DNA from: a virus | IMG/VR virus record: IMGVR_UViG_3300006928_000086 | Location: 1 to 24,065 of that record | Length of the DNA stretch: 24,065 bases | Reading direction: 5' to 3' (one strand) | Shown: positions 14,304 to 23,076 of the stretch, in pieces | How positions within the stretch are numbered: position 1 is the first letter of the stretch | How the letters are laid out: each line of letters opens with the position of its first letter | Translations under genes and position numbers: made by a program | Notes under the pieces: generated by a model | The model's input: only the letters and a program-made list of their open reading frames with translations | What the model was told of the DNA's origin: nothing | Database searches by the model: none

Positions 14304-16880
14304 CTAAGTTGCAACTCTAATAACAACTTTAGCAGATGTAGTACTTCCACCTTGAGTAGTACTTACAACAGTAACAGATCCATCACCATATCCAGAACCT
14401 CCTCCTCCTCCACTATTACCACCAGCACCTGTTCCAGAATTTCCACCTTTTGCACCATTTCCTCCTCTAAATCCACCTGTATGTGGACCTCCTGCTGTCT
14501 GAATAATATTATAACCCGATTTATATCCTCTATGAATAAGACCAGTATTAGCTGCTTCTCTACCATCAGGAAGTCTAAAATGCGATTCAGTTGGATCTAA
14601 TATATCTTGACAAGGACTTAAACCTTGTTGTCTAAAATAAACTCCTTTGGTACAACTGATTGTATGTCCACCAGTGTTATTCCCACTTTGTCTATCTCCA
14701 GGATATACGAAAGGTGCAATATAAGCAGAACCAAATTTTCCATTAAGAGATAATCCACCTATTGATGACTGAACTGTTTGACCACCTCCCCCACCACCTC
14801 CAGCAGGAGCATCTGCACCTGGAATATTAATACCACCACCATTTCCACCTCTTTGACCAACCACTCCCGATCTACCAGCTTCACCTACACATGCTATTAA
14901 TGCAGCTTTTCTATAAAGAAATGGAGTATTCACATTATCTGTAAGACCAGCAATAATATATTCTTCATTTTGTTTCATAGTAAATCTTATTCTTCCAAAT
15001 CCACCTTCACCAGCACTAGCATCAGAAGCACCACCTCCCCAAAGATCCATTTCTACATCCAAATCTTTATCAGGAGAATATAAAGAATAAAGTTGAATAG
15101 TAGGTGCAGGACCAGCAAAACCAGTTCCAATAGTATCTAAAGTTAATTCACCATTAACAAGATTAGTTGTAGATATATTAGCAACAGTACTATCTAATCC
15201 AATACCTTCAACAGTAAGATTTGCATCTGTAACTGTTGATTCTACATGATAATCTACCTCATCTGAAGCAACAGGAGAATTAGATGCAATTGAAGAACTA
15301 ACATTACATTTTACAGTATAACCAATACCTGGTCCATCAGTATTCAATGTTAACTGATTAGTCGCAGAACCACTTACTGTAGTAGTTCTTGTTACAGGAG
15401 TAGGAACTATTGCAGTTTCATCAACAGTATAATGTACTCCTGCCCATCCACCACCAGTAGGATTAGAAGAACCACTTCTATATTCTACATGATTTGGCAT
15501 ATAAGAACTCATTCCTTGTACACCGCCAGGAGAACCACTTGGTCGATGTCCATGATGTCCACCACCTCCACCTGGAGCTCCAGCACCTCCACCTCCACCA
15601 CCAGGAGTGTCACTACCTTGACCATCATGTCCAGGAGAACCAGCATTACCTGGATCTGGATTGCTGTTATTTGTTACCCACGACATAGTAGAGGGACTAT
15701 ACCTACCTCCACCACTCGTTCTTACTGGACCAGCATCCATACCATTAGCACCATTTCCAGATTGAGACCCAGTACTATTAAAAGCACCGCCGCCTCCACC
15801 ACCGCCACCAGCGATTATTGATGCTGAACCATTAATCATTATCACAGAAGAAGCACCACCGCCACCTCCTCCACCAGCATCTCCAGAACTCGTATTGTTG
15901 CTATTCCAAGTACCACCCCATCCATGTGCTCCACCAGGTCCACCTCTCTGATTTACATTCTCTGCATTTCCTCCTGCAGCATTTTCTCTAGAACCTACCA
16001 TTCCATCATTTCCTCTTCTTCCAGCATATAATCCAACTGTAAGTGCATTACCTAATCCAAGATTTGGATTACCTGAATGATAAAAATTATTACCTATATG
16101 AAACCAACCAGTCATTCCTCTTCCACCTCTGCCACCTTTTCCACCTTGACTAACAACTCCTTGTGGGAAATTTCCACCACCTGTTCCACCTGCAGCACCT
16201 GCTATTTCAAATACAACATTCTTTGCTCCAGCAGGTACCGTAATAGAGTTACTACCACCCATAGGTGCATACTGTGATACTCTATTTTGCGTAGTACCTG
16301 GTATTTCTTCTACAGTACTTTTAGTAATTGTCCCATCACTTACATTTTCCCCATCCAATTGCCATTGAAATCCTATATCTGTTCCATTATCACTTAATGT
16401 AGCATTTATATTAAAATTATTGTCTGTAGATGGAATAGTTACAACAGTAGTTGGTTGAGCATTAATTTCAATTACAGGAAAAGAAGTTAATTCAGCTGAA
16501 TCAGAAGTAAGAGGTTCATTTACAGCATTACCTGTCTCAGATGAAGGAACATAATCTACCACAGCATAATAAGCCCCAACATCAGTAGGACTAGTTACAT
16601 TCGTTACCTGTAAAGTTGAAGTTTTTGTTCCTACATACTTAGTTCCTTCTGTTAATACTCCCAAAGGTCCATACCATTGATAAGCAATAGTACCCGTATT
16701 AGAAGAGGGAGCACCATCAAATGTTGCTATAGCATTTACTGTAAAAGTTGCTGTTGGTCCTCCTGTTTGTCCAGGAGCAACTCCTGCTACTTGTAATGAG
16801 GTGGGTTGAGTATTAAAAGACAGAATTGGACCATTAAGATCCAAATCTGTCGGGATGTCTCTAAAAAGTTGATTGTCCAT
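14304..16880 (-). CDS. Ig-like and glycine-rich tail adhesin
   Basis: This 858-residue virion protein resembles large marine-phage adhesins. Ig-like domain 1 (about 18-133) shows YQWYGP with the core Trp and GAYYAVVDY. Ig-like domain 2 (about 137-546) is split. Its first strands (NINATLSDNG, then FQWQLDGENVSDGT at 171-184) are separated from its last strands (SATNQLTLNTD, YTVKCNVSSS, ASDEVDYHV) by a glycine-rich insert (229-456) with runs of six to eight Gly. A third segment (550-858) starts beta-rich, has DLDVEMDLWGGGASD, GFGRIRFTMKQNEEYIIAGL and LIACVGEAG, and becomes a second glycine-rich domain (614-832) closing with SVTVVS and KVVIRV. Glycine-rich domains of this kind bind receptors in T4-like adhesins such as gp38 by polyglycine packing. 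The stop overlaps nothing downstream. The ATG overlaps the stop of the 1944-residue gene (TAATG), implying coupling. Confidence 0.95.
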   Translation of the reverse strand: MDNQLFRDIPTDLDLNGPILSFNTQPTSLQVAGVAPGQTGGPTATFTVNAIATFDGAPSSNTGTIAYQWYGPLGVLTEGTKYVGTKTSTLQVTNVTSPTDVGAYYAVVDYVPSSETGNAVNEPLTSDSAELTSFPVIEINAQPTTVVTIPSTDNNFNINATLSDNGTDIGFQWQLDGENVSDGTITKSTVEEIPGTTQNRVSQYAPMGGSNSITVPAGAKNVVFEIAGAAGGTGGGNFPQGVVSQGGKGGRGGRGMTGWFHIGNNFYHSGNPNLGLGNALTVGLYAGRRGNDGMVGSRENAAGGNAENVNQRGGPGGAHGWGGTWNSNNTSSGDAGGGGGGGASSVIMINGSASIIAGGGGGGGGAFNSTGSQSGNGANGMDAGPVRTSGGGRYSPSTMSWVTNNSNPDPGNAGSPGHDGQGSDTPGGGGGGAGAPGGGGGHHGHRPSGSPGGVQGMSSYMPNHVEYRSGSSNPTGGGWAGVHYTVDETAIVPTPVTRTTTVSGSATNQLTLNTDGPGIGYTVKCNVSSSIASNSPVASDEVDYHVESTVTDANLTVEGIGLDSTVANISTTNLVNGELTLDTIGTGFAGPAPTIQLYSLYSPDKDLDVEMDLWGGGASDASAGEGGFGRIRFTMKQNEEYIIAGLTDNVNTPFLYRKAALIACVGEAGRSGVVGQRGGNGGGINIPGADAPAGGGGGGGQTVQSSIGGLSLNGKFGSAYIAPFVYPGDRQSGNNTGGHTISCTKGVYFRQQGLSPCQDILDPTESHFRLPDGREAANTGLIHRGYKSGYNIIQTAGGPHTGGFRGGNGAKGGNSGTGAGGNSGGGGGSGYGDGSVTVVSTTQGGSTTSAKVVIRVAT
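14385..15041 (-). repeat. Glycine-rich domain 2 coding region with GGN-codon tracts
   Basis: Residues 614-832 are rich in Gly, with AGGGGGGGQ at 693-701 and GGNSGGGGGSGYGDG near the end. On the plus strand this appears as CCX trinucleotide tracts. The sequence between tracts is varied and contains Trp, His and Cys, compatible with loops displayed from a polyglycine core. Confidence 0.75.
15513..16196 (-). repeat. Glycine-rich domain 1 coding region with GGN-codon tracts
   Basis: Residues 229-456 contain four runs of five or more Gly, at about 336-342, 358-365, 427-432 and 437-441. Plus-strand CCX tracts lie near 15780-15810 and 15855-15880. The segment sits between strands of the second Ig-like domain. 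The tracts could favour slippage or recombination; no frameshift is seen. Confidence 0.75.
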
Positions 16881-19800
16881 TATGAGAAGTTCTGACCTCC
16901 GATTACTCCATATAGTCCTGAACCTACAGGATTAGACCCATCAAATATCTTAAAGGAGTAAATATCAGTCTTACTTGCAGTGGTTGTTACTGTCGGAATA
17001 ACTCCTCCTGGCCAGTAGACTGGTATCGTATTTCCATTAAACTTAAAGTTATCTATAGCAATAGAATCACCTCCAGTATCATCCTGACTAACCCTAATTG
17101 TAAAGGAGGTTGCCCCATCAGGAGGATTTATAAGATTAAACTGACTGATGTTTCCATCTGTTGCAGTACAAATAAATGTCTGTGCTTCAGATAGGTCAAC
17201 AGTTACAACACTACCAACATAAGTAAGAATTCCAACATTCTCCGAATAGGTCTTAAGTTTTGTATGACCTTGTACATCTAATGTAGAAGTTGGTTGTGTA
17301 CTGTTAATACCAACTGAACCAATACCAGAGGTAGCAATTACAGTTCCACCAGTACCAACATGAAGATTAGTAGTTGTTACAACACCTACTGTTGCATTTC
17401 CACCCAATACATCAACATTAACTGCAGTTGTAACTCCACTTACAAATACATCATTAGCAGTAAGAATTCCAACAAGTTTTACTTCACCATTAGCATATAA
17501 TGAAGTTGTAGAAGAACCAACTGCACCAAGTTCAAGATTGTATCTTGAAGCAGTAGTACCAACACCAACATTATTCAAATCAGTATTGTATATTCCACCA
17601 GTAACTTGAGTCCATCCAAGTGCAGAAGCATTTAGAGTTGTTAATCCAGAACCATCACCAACAAACATACTTGCAGTAAGTACTCCAGCAATATTCGTAT
17701 TACCAACTACATGAAGAGAATATCCATTAGCAGTTGTGCCAATACCTACTCCTTCTGAATCAAGTGCGATTAAGGATGTTCCTGAACCAACTTGTAACTT
17801 ATTAACTCCAGGTGTTGTAGTACCTATTCCTACTTGGTCAAAGAGTGCAATGTTCTCATCCTTAGAAAGACTTACACTACCAAACCTTCTCCAATCATTA
17901 TCTACACTATAAACCCAACCAACAAATCCACCATCTGATGGGTTTGAGTAGTAAGTAACATCACCAGGTGCTCCAGATAGTGAAGGAGCAGAACCACTTA
18001 AGGTATACTTTCTTGAAACTGTTTGGTCACCTTGAATATAATAAGACTGTGCTTCAATACCTCTAGAAGAATTAGAAGTTAGTTTGTTATTAACAATGAT
18101 TGGACCATTAAACTCAGAAGCAACCTTATTGTCTGCTCCACCTTCAATCTTAATAGAACGATGTACATTAACCTCGGTAACATCACTAACATTTAATCCA
18201 GCAATATCACTAATATCCTCACCAGTTACTGTAGCAACAGGTGTATTAAAGATTTCCTCTTTACCAGTAGCAGAACTTAGTCTCTTATTACCATTGTAAG
18301 AAACACCCTTATCATTCATTCCAGTATAGAATACTGCTCCACCATCATTTTTAGTGGATTGTGCTAAGAGTTCTTCAGTAAATGTAATCTGTCTATCTTG
18401 CTTATCTGGGAATGCAGTAGAATAATTACCTGGACCAAACCCAACATACTCAAAGGTATGACCAGAAGCACGAATAATTGAGTGTCTTCTAAGTTCAACT
18501 GGATTTGCAGAAACTTTTCTAATTACACTATTAACGGTATGACTTGTTCTCTTAGTTCCTAATACACCACGGAAAACATAAAGTGGATTACTACCAGTAG
18601 TTGTTGTCTTAACTCTTACAAGTTCATCATCAACCATCAAGTAATCACCAATGTTAACATCCAACTTAGATAGATTAGTAAGATTTACTTCATCTATATT
18701 TGGTGTTGCCATATCACCAGATAATGTAGTAGTAATTCCAGCATATGTTGGAACCATTCTACCGTTCAAGTTTTCATTATCAACTGTAATAACACCATCA
18801 TTAGAAGCATAACCTTCACGATATGCATATAAAGTTCCTGTTGCAGTTGGTGCAAGAGTTCCTACTCCAACCTTAACTGAGAATGAATTAAGATTAATAT
18901 TCTCATTAACTACAAAGCTTCCATTATAAAGTGCTTCGTTTGCTCCAGTAAAGGTAACCTTATTATCAACTCTTAATCCATGACGATTAGTTGTTGTAAC
19001 AGTAGCAATACCAACATCCTTATTATAAACTAAAGTATTAATTCTAACTGATTCACCTGTTGAATAGAAGTAAGAACCATCACATAAAGTAGAACCAACA
19101 TCAGTAGAGAATCCTGTTATCGTAGATGCAGACTCAACAGTTACTGTCTTAGCAGCACCAATCTCAACACCAGTAATTCTATGAAGTTGATTATATCCAG
19201 CATAGGATTCAGAACCCACACCAATAACTCTAACAGTATCTCCAACATTATCGTAAATATTATCAACCTCAACAACTGCTTGGGTATATGGTGCAAAAGT
19301 TGTAACTCCAGTTATTGCAAGAGTATTACCTATACCATAAGCACTACCACCATCCATTATCTTAACAGCAGTAATAGCACCATTACCATCAACAGTAATC
19401 TTAGCAGTTGCATTATGACCAGTAACAGAAGCACCTATAGCAACTAAAGATGCATTGTAAATATCTCCAGCACTTCCTGAACCATAACCCGCACCAGCAG
19501 TAGCAACACTAACCTTAGTAATACGATTTAATCCATGATCAATATCAGTATGAATCGTATGAGCAATTCCACTAACAGAATTAATATTAGAAATATTAAC
19601 ACCAATATCAGTATCAGAATTAAACTTGTTTAAAGTTTCTCTTGTTACACTATTTTGAACATCATCAACTACAACATCACCTATTAAATCAGGAGTTGCA
19701 AAAGAAACTGTTGGGTCTGGGTCTGAATTTGGATTATCTCTATTAGTTTGTGGATAAAGATCACTTACTGGTTGAGAAAACTTCTCATCATTAAATGGAG

Positions 19801-22714
19801 TAACAGGAGTTGAGTTTGATGCATTTAATAAAGTTAAGTAGTAAATACCATCTTGCTCTCCTGAAACATATTTCTTTGCCTCTTCTGCACTATAAACATA
19901 ATAAGTATCTTTAAATGTCTTTCTCTTAAAGTAAGGTAAAGCAGTTGTTCTTAATGAAGTATCATTAGTAAATGTTCCTGGATTAGTTGTTAAACCAACA
20001 GTAAAATTTTTAGTTCCTGTAATACCAGTAACATCAAACTCTTTATTATATCCAGAATTTAAAGTAGCAGTAGTATTAGTAGAACTCTTAATATTAACTA
20101 ACTGAACTCTAGAACCAACTGAAAGATTGTGTGGAAGTTCTGTAGATACATTTACATTTGAACCATCCCATGTGGCATCAGCAATAAATCTAAAGTTTCT
20201 CTGCTCACTCTCATTTGTAATAGATCCTGCTCCAAAATAAGTTTGAATCTCAGTATCTGAAGCACCACTAGAGGTATTACTCTCTTGGAGAATATATCCA
20301 TCATTAGGAGGTCTTGCTACACCACCATCTTTAGGTACTACATATCTTGCACGATATACTGTATCAATTGAATTTCTATTATCACTCTTTCTCTTAATAT
20401 AAGTTCTAGGAGTTGCAGCACCTAGATCTGTAGTACCAAGACTTACTATAGCAGAATATATTCCATTATCAACAAGATCTTCAGCAGCTTTAACATACCA
20501 TTGAGAGTTTATAATATCCCATTGAATTGGGTGACCAATATCACCAGAGTTCTTATCAGATACTCTACTAATAACTTTTAACAATCCACCCTTATCATTA
20601 ATACTTAATGCATTTCCTTTTAATGCACCATCTAATGTCTCAGCAACTTTAATATTAGTATTAGCAGTTAATCCTGAAGTAATAGCATAATAAACTTCAT
20701 TTGAATCTAAACCATCAGGAAGTCTACCATTATCACTAATAATACGAATTGATTCTCCTTCAAGGAAATCATGAGCAGCAGTTAAAGTAATAACATCTGG
20801 ATTTCCACCATCACTTCTTGCACCAATACTATTAATTCCTGTTGGACCTTGCTTAACAGTAAAGTTTTTCTCAGAACTTGACTGAGAACCAGGCATTACT
20901 ATTCTTGAACTATATTCAGTAGCAGAACCATCTTTTGCAACTAATACCCTTAAACTATCATTAGTTTTTGTACCAAACCTATACCCTTCTAAAACATTTT
21001 CTGGAGGAGTATCTTGATTAGTTTGTCCATACAAATAAAGATTTGCAGTAGAACCTATACCAGCAACAGGTCCAGTTTTCTCTACATCAACTAACTCAAA
21101 CTCAATAGAAGTTTCAGTTAATGGAACCTGCTTTGGTGGAATAATATGGGTAATATATCCCTTATCATCCTGCTTAAACGCATCCTTCTTAAATCCTGTA
21201 GAAGAAAGTGCTTTTGCACCAAAGTTTGAGTTAGAGTTTGTAAGTGAAATATCACCACCAGTCTCTGTTACAAAATGCTCTGCATAACCAATCGCAAATA
21301 CAGAAACTGCTTGTACAACAGCATCGTTATTTACCTTAAGATGGTAGTTCCTGTAAGAAGGTTTGTATATTGCATTTGAATCAGTACTTAATGGTTTGTT
21401 GGCAGCAGAATTATCATCATATACACCCGTTGTCTGATTATAAATCACAAACGCATTATCATCCTTCTGTAGTCCAATACCCGTAAACTGGGCAATAACC
21501 ATAGATTTAAATCCAGTTGCCTTACTGCCATCAGCAAGACATCCACACATACCATAAACTGACCTTAAGGAACAATTAAAGATATATGGAGAAGATGATG
21601 TAACAGTATCGGAACTTAATGCTAAAGTCGAACCTGCTGGAGAAGGAAGTGCTACTGTTGGAGGATTTTGTACTTGATAAACTACAGTTGTTGTAGTTGG
21701 TCTCTCGGAAACTACAAATTGTCCATTATATCCAGAAGCAGCAAGTCCTGAAACACGGAAAGGTGTATCTACATCCAATCCAGGAACAGCATCTGAAGTT
21801 GTAACGGTAATACTTGAATTTGGAGTTATTCCATCACCTGATCTAATACTTGTGATTCCAACAGATAAACCAGTAGAACCAACAATACGATATTCATCAA
21901 TTTTTGGTTGAATATCAAGATTGACACTTGGATAATCAGGTTCAATTGCACGACCTGAAGATTGACCATATACAATACTAATCTTCTCATAATACATCTG
22001 CAAATCAGTACGATCTGTAGAATAAGTTAAGAAATCATCATTAATATCTACATTATTGACACCATCTGCATATTCAAAGCAAGTAAGTTTATGATGAGAA
22101 AAATTAGGAACAAACTGATTTATGGTATAATCAAGATAACACTGTCCATTAGGATTTGCATCAAACATTGAAAATTGCCAAAAATAGCAATCACCTGTTA
22201 TACGGAAAAGTGCCGATTTTTCAATTTCTGCGTTTTCTGGGTTTGGAACATATTTTGGTCTAATCTTGGTTTTTCTTAAATCAAGACCAACTATAGATGT
22301 ACCACGAGGAACTATAACACCACCATATACACTGTTTAACTTATAAAGTTCATTATTAGGCGAATCTAAGTCAAAATTTGAATTTAAATCATATGGAGGT
22401 AAATCATTAGTTGTTGAACCACTTCGTAATTTATAATTATTTGCCCCATCAGGAATATAACCAGGTCTATTATCTACTACATGCTCTCCAGGATAAAGTA
22501 ATATAGTTGTTTTACCAAATCTATCGTTATCTAGTCCTTTCTGGTATGAAAATCTTGAAGATTCTATTAATGCCCTCTGAATCGTCTTAAATGGACGAGT
22601 CAGTGAATTACCCTGATTCTCAATACTGTCTGTAGCATCAAGGTCATTAGGGTTAACATAGAGGATCGTTCCTCTTACTGATTTCAAGAAATTATCTAAT
22701 CTGGAGAGACCCAT
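16880..22714 (-). CDS. Large virion structural protein, pectin-lyase-like start and fibre stalk end
   Basis: This is a 1944-residue protein, the largest in the window. MGLSRLDNFLKSVRGTILYV starts the conserved N-terminus of a large cyanophage virion protein. SLTRPFKTIQRALIESSRF (38-56) with ILLYPGEHVV (71-80) fits a right-handed beta-helix (pectin-lyase-like) domain, continued by SIVGLDLRKTKI and YIFNCSLRSVYGMCGCLADG (about 375-395). The middle is beta-rich, with YIKRKSDNRNSIDTVYRARY near 770. Near 1408 lies RRHSIIRASGHTFEYVGFG, then NYSTAF and YTGMNDKGVSYNGNKRLSSA, a block I recognise as strongly conserved in this phage group. From about 1620, VGIGTT-type repeats form a fibre stalk ending in VYWPGGVIPTVTTTASKTD and a Gly/Ser C-terminus. 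No catalytic pectinase residues can be assigned by eye. A tail- or baseplate-attached role is inferred. Confidence 0.96.
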   Translation of the reverse strand: MGLSRLDNFLKSVRGTILYVNPNDLDATDSIENQGNSLTRPFKTIQRALIESSRFSYQKGLDNDRFGKTTILLYPGEHVVDNRPGYIPDGANNYKLRSGSTTNDLPPYDLNSNFDLDSPNNELYKLNSVYGGVIVPRGTSIVGLDLRKTKIRPKYVPNPENAEIEKSALFRITGDCYFWQFSMFDANPNGQCYLDYTINQFVPNFSHHKLTCFEYADGVNNVDINDDFLTYSTDRTDLQMYYEKISIVYGQSSGRAIEPDYPSVNLDIQPKIDEYRIVGSTGLSVGITSIRSGDGITPNSSITVTTSDAVPGLDVDTPFRVSGLAASGYNGQFVVSERPTTTTVVYQVQNPPTVALPSPAGSTLALSSDTVTSSSPYIFNCSLRSVYGMCGCLADGSKATGFKSMVIAQFTGIGLQKDDNAFVIYNQTTGVYDDNSAANKPLSTDSNAIYKPSYRNYHLKVNNDAVVQAVSVFAIGYAEHFVTETGGDISLTNSNSNFGAKALSSTGFKKDAFKQDDKGYITHIIPPKQVPLTETSIEFELVDVEKTGPVAGIGSTANLYLYGQTNQDTPPENVLEGYRFGTKTNDSLRVLVAKDGSATEYSSRIVMPGSQSSSEKNFTVKQGPTGINSIGARSDGGNPDVITLTAAHDFLEGESIRIISDNGRLPDGLDSNEVYYAITSGLTANTNIKVAETLDGALKGNALSINDKGGLLKVISRVSDKNSGDIGHPIQWDIINSQWYVKAAEDLVDNGIYSAIVSLGTTDLGAATPRTYIKRKSDNRNSIDTVYRARYVVPKDGGVARPPNDGYILQESNTSSGASDTEIQTYFGAGSITNESEQRNFRFIADATWDGSNVNVSTELPHNLSVGSRVQLVNIKSSTNTTATLNSGYNKEFDVTGITGTKNFTVGLTTNPGTFTNDTSLRTTALPYFKRKTFKDTYYVYSAEEAKKYVSGEQDGIYYLTLLNASNSTPVTPFNDEKFSQPVSDLYPQTNRDNPNSDPDPTVSFATPDLIGDVVVDDVQNSVTRETLNKFNSDTDIGVNISNINSVSGIAHTIHTDIDHGLNRITKVSVATAGAGYGSGSAGDIYNASLVAIGASVTGHNATAKITVDGNGAITAVKIMDGGSAYGIGNTLAITGVTTFAPYTQAVVEVDNIYDNVGDTVRVIGVGSESYAGYNQLHRITGVEIGAAKTVTVESASTITGFSTDVGSTLCDGSYFYSTGESVRINTLVYNKDVGIATVTTTNRHGLRVDNKVTFTGANEALYNGSFVVNENINLNSFSVKVGVGTLAPTATGTLYAYREGYASNDGVITVDNENLNGRMVPTYAGITTTLSGDMATPNIDEVNLTNLSKLDVNIGDYLMVDDELVRVKTTTTGSNPLYVFRGVLGTKRTSHTVNSVIRKVSANPVELRRHSIIRASGHTFEYVGFGPGNYSTAFPDKQDRQITFTEELLAQSTKNDGGAVFYTGMNDKGVSYNGNKRLSSATGKEEIFNTPVATVTGEDISDIAGLNVSDVTEVNVHRSIKIEGGADNKVASEFNGPIIVNNKLTSNSSRGIEAQSYYIQGDQTVSRKYTLSGSAPSLSGAPGDVTYYSNPSDGGFVGWVYSVDNDWRRFGSVSLSKDENIALFDQVGIGTTTPGVNKLQVGSGTSLIALDSEGVGIGTTANGYSLHVVGNTNIAGVLTASMFVGDGSGLTTLNASALGWTQVTGGIYNTDLNNVGVGTTASRYNLELGAVGSSTTSLYANGEVKLVGILTANDVFVSGVTTAVNVDVLGGNATVGVVTTTNLHVGTGGTVIATSGIGSVGINSTQPTSTLDVQGHTKLKTYSENVGILTYVGSVVTVDLSEAQTFICTATDGNISQFNLINPPDGATSFTIRVSQDDTGGDSIAIDNFKFNGNTIPVYWPGGVIPTVTTTASKTDIYSFKIFDGSNPVGSGLYGVIGGQNFS

Positions 22715-22742
22715 CTTATTAACACGTATAGCCGTTATGGAT

Positions 22743-22750
22743 TATTTATC
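22743..22750 (-). promoter_or_regulatory. Late-promoter-like box upstream of large structural gene
   Basis: The minus strand reads GATAAATA, one base off the T4 late element, 28 bases upstream of the ATG at 22714. The start has no convincing Shine-Dalgarno sequence. The 106-base gap (22715-22820) also holds A and T runs but no convincing minus-strand terminator. Confidence 0.6.
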
Positions 22751-22820
22751 ATCATACAAATCCTTGCCGAACCTTACATGAGGAAAAAATTGACGGGGTT
22801 TTTTTCCGACTTTTTTGAAA

Positions 22821-23045
22821 TCAAACGTCGGTTTTCTCCTGAGCAATAGGATCTGTGTAAACTAACCTACCTTCAGGGCAAGTAGATCGTACCAATTCAA
22901 GTACATTCATAAACTGATCTGTATTGTCACAGACAACTTCTTTTGTATCTCCTTCATTAGAATAGAGATAAAAAGTTTTCTTAAGTGGGTCTACGACACA
23001 CTTCATTAAATATTCTTCGTCCATCCAAGCACTCATCATACTCAT
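22821..23045 (-). CDS. Small acidic protein of unknown function
   Basis: The 74 residues run MSMMSAWMDEEYLMKCVVDP, then KKTFYLYSNEGDTKEVVC, NTDQFMNVLELVRSTCPEG and RLVYTDPIAQEKTDV. The core reads like a compact alpha/beta fold. It has three Cys (at 16, 38 and 55) but no pairing or metal-site spacing I recognise, and no membrane segment or signal peptide. Start choice is uncertain. An in-frame GTG at 23057 overlaps a -10 box, so the ATG at 23045 is preferred (GGTGG lies 8 bases upstream). The ATGs at 23039, 23036 and 23024 are also possible. It sits 27 bases after the 259-residue virion gene and has its own very strong sigma70-like promoter, unlike the late structural genes around it. I cannot name the family. 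Confidence 0.85.
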   Translation of the reverse strand: MSMMSAWMDEEYLMKCVVDPLKKTFYLYSNEGDTKEVVCDNTDQFMNVLELVRSTCPEGRLVYTDPIAQEKTDV

Positions 23046-23047
23046 CA

Positions 23048-23076
23048 AGTATACCACCCAAACAAATAATTGTCAA
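23048..23076 (-). promoter_or_regulatory. Near-consensus sigma70 promoter for the small protein gene
   Basis: The minus strand has TTGACA (23071-23076), a 17-base spacer and TATACT (23048-23053), one base from the full sigma70 consensus at ideal spacing. The -35 overlaps the TGA stop of the upstream gene. The -10 lies a few bases before the preferred ATG at 23045, so a transcript from here would be nearly leaderless or would use a downstream ATG (23024). Confidence 0.75.

Noticed and set aside
15432-15821. Plus-strand open frame of about 129 codons rich in Ser, Thr and Arg
   Set aside because: It is the antisense shadow of the glycine-rich domain; GGN codons on the minus strand keep it open. 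It has no ribosome site and its composition is biased.
14385-16196. CCX trinucleotide tracts as phase-variable frameshift sites
   Set aside because: Units are three bases and mixed in sequence, so slippage would change Gly number and not switch the frame; the frame is intact throughout.
22806-22835. CCGAC/GTCGG hairpin followed by TTTTC on the plus strand
   Set aside because: It would terminate plus-strand transcription, but no plus-strand gene is present. On the minus strand the stem is followed by an A run, not a T run.
23046-23057. GTG start at 23057 for the small protein
   Set aside because: It overlaps the -10 box of the gene's own promoter and has no suitable ribosome site; a later ATG is more plausible.
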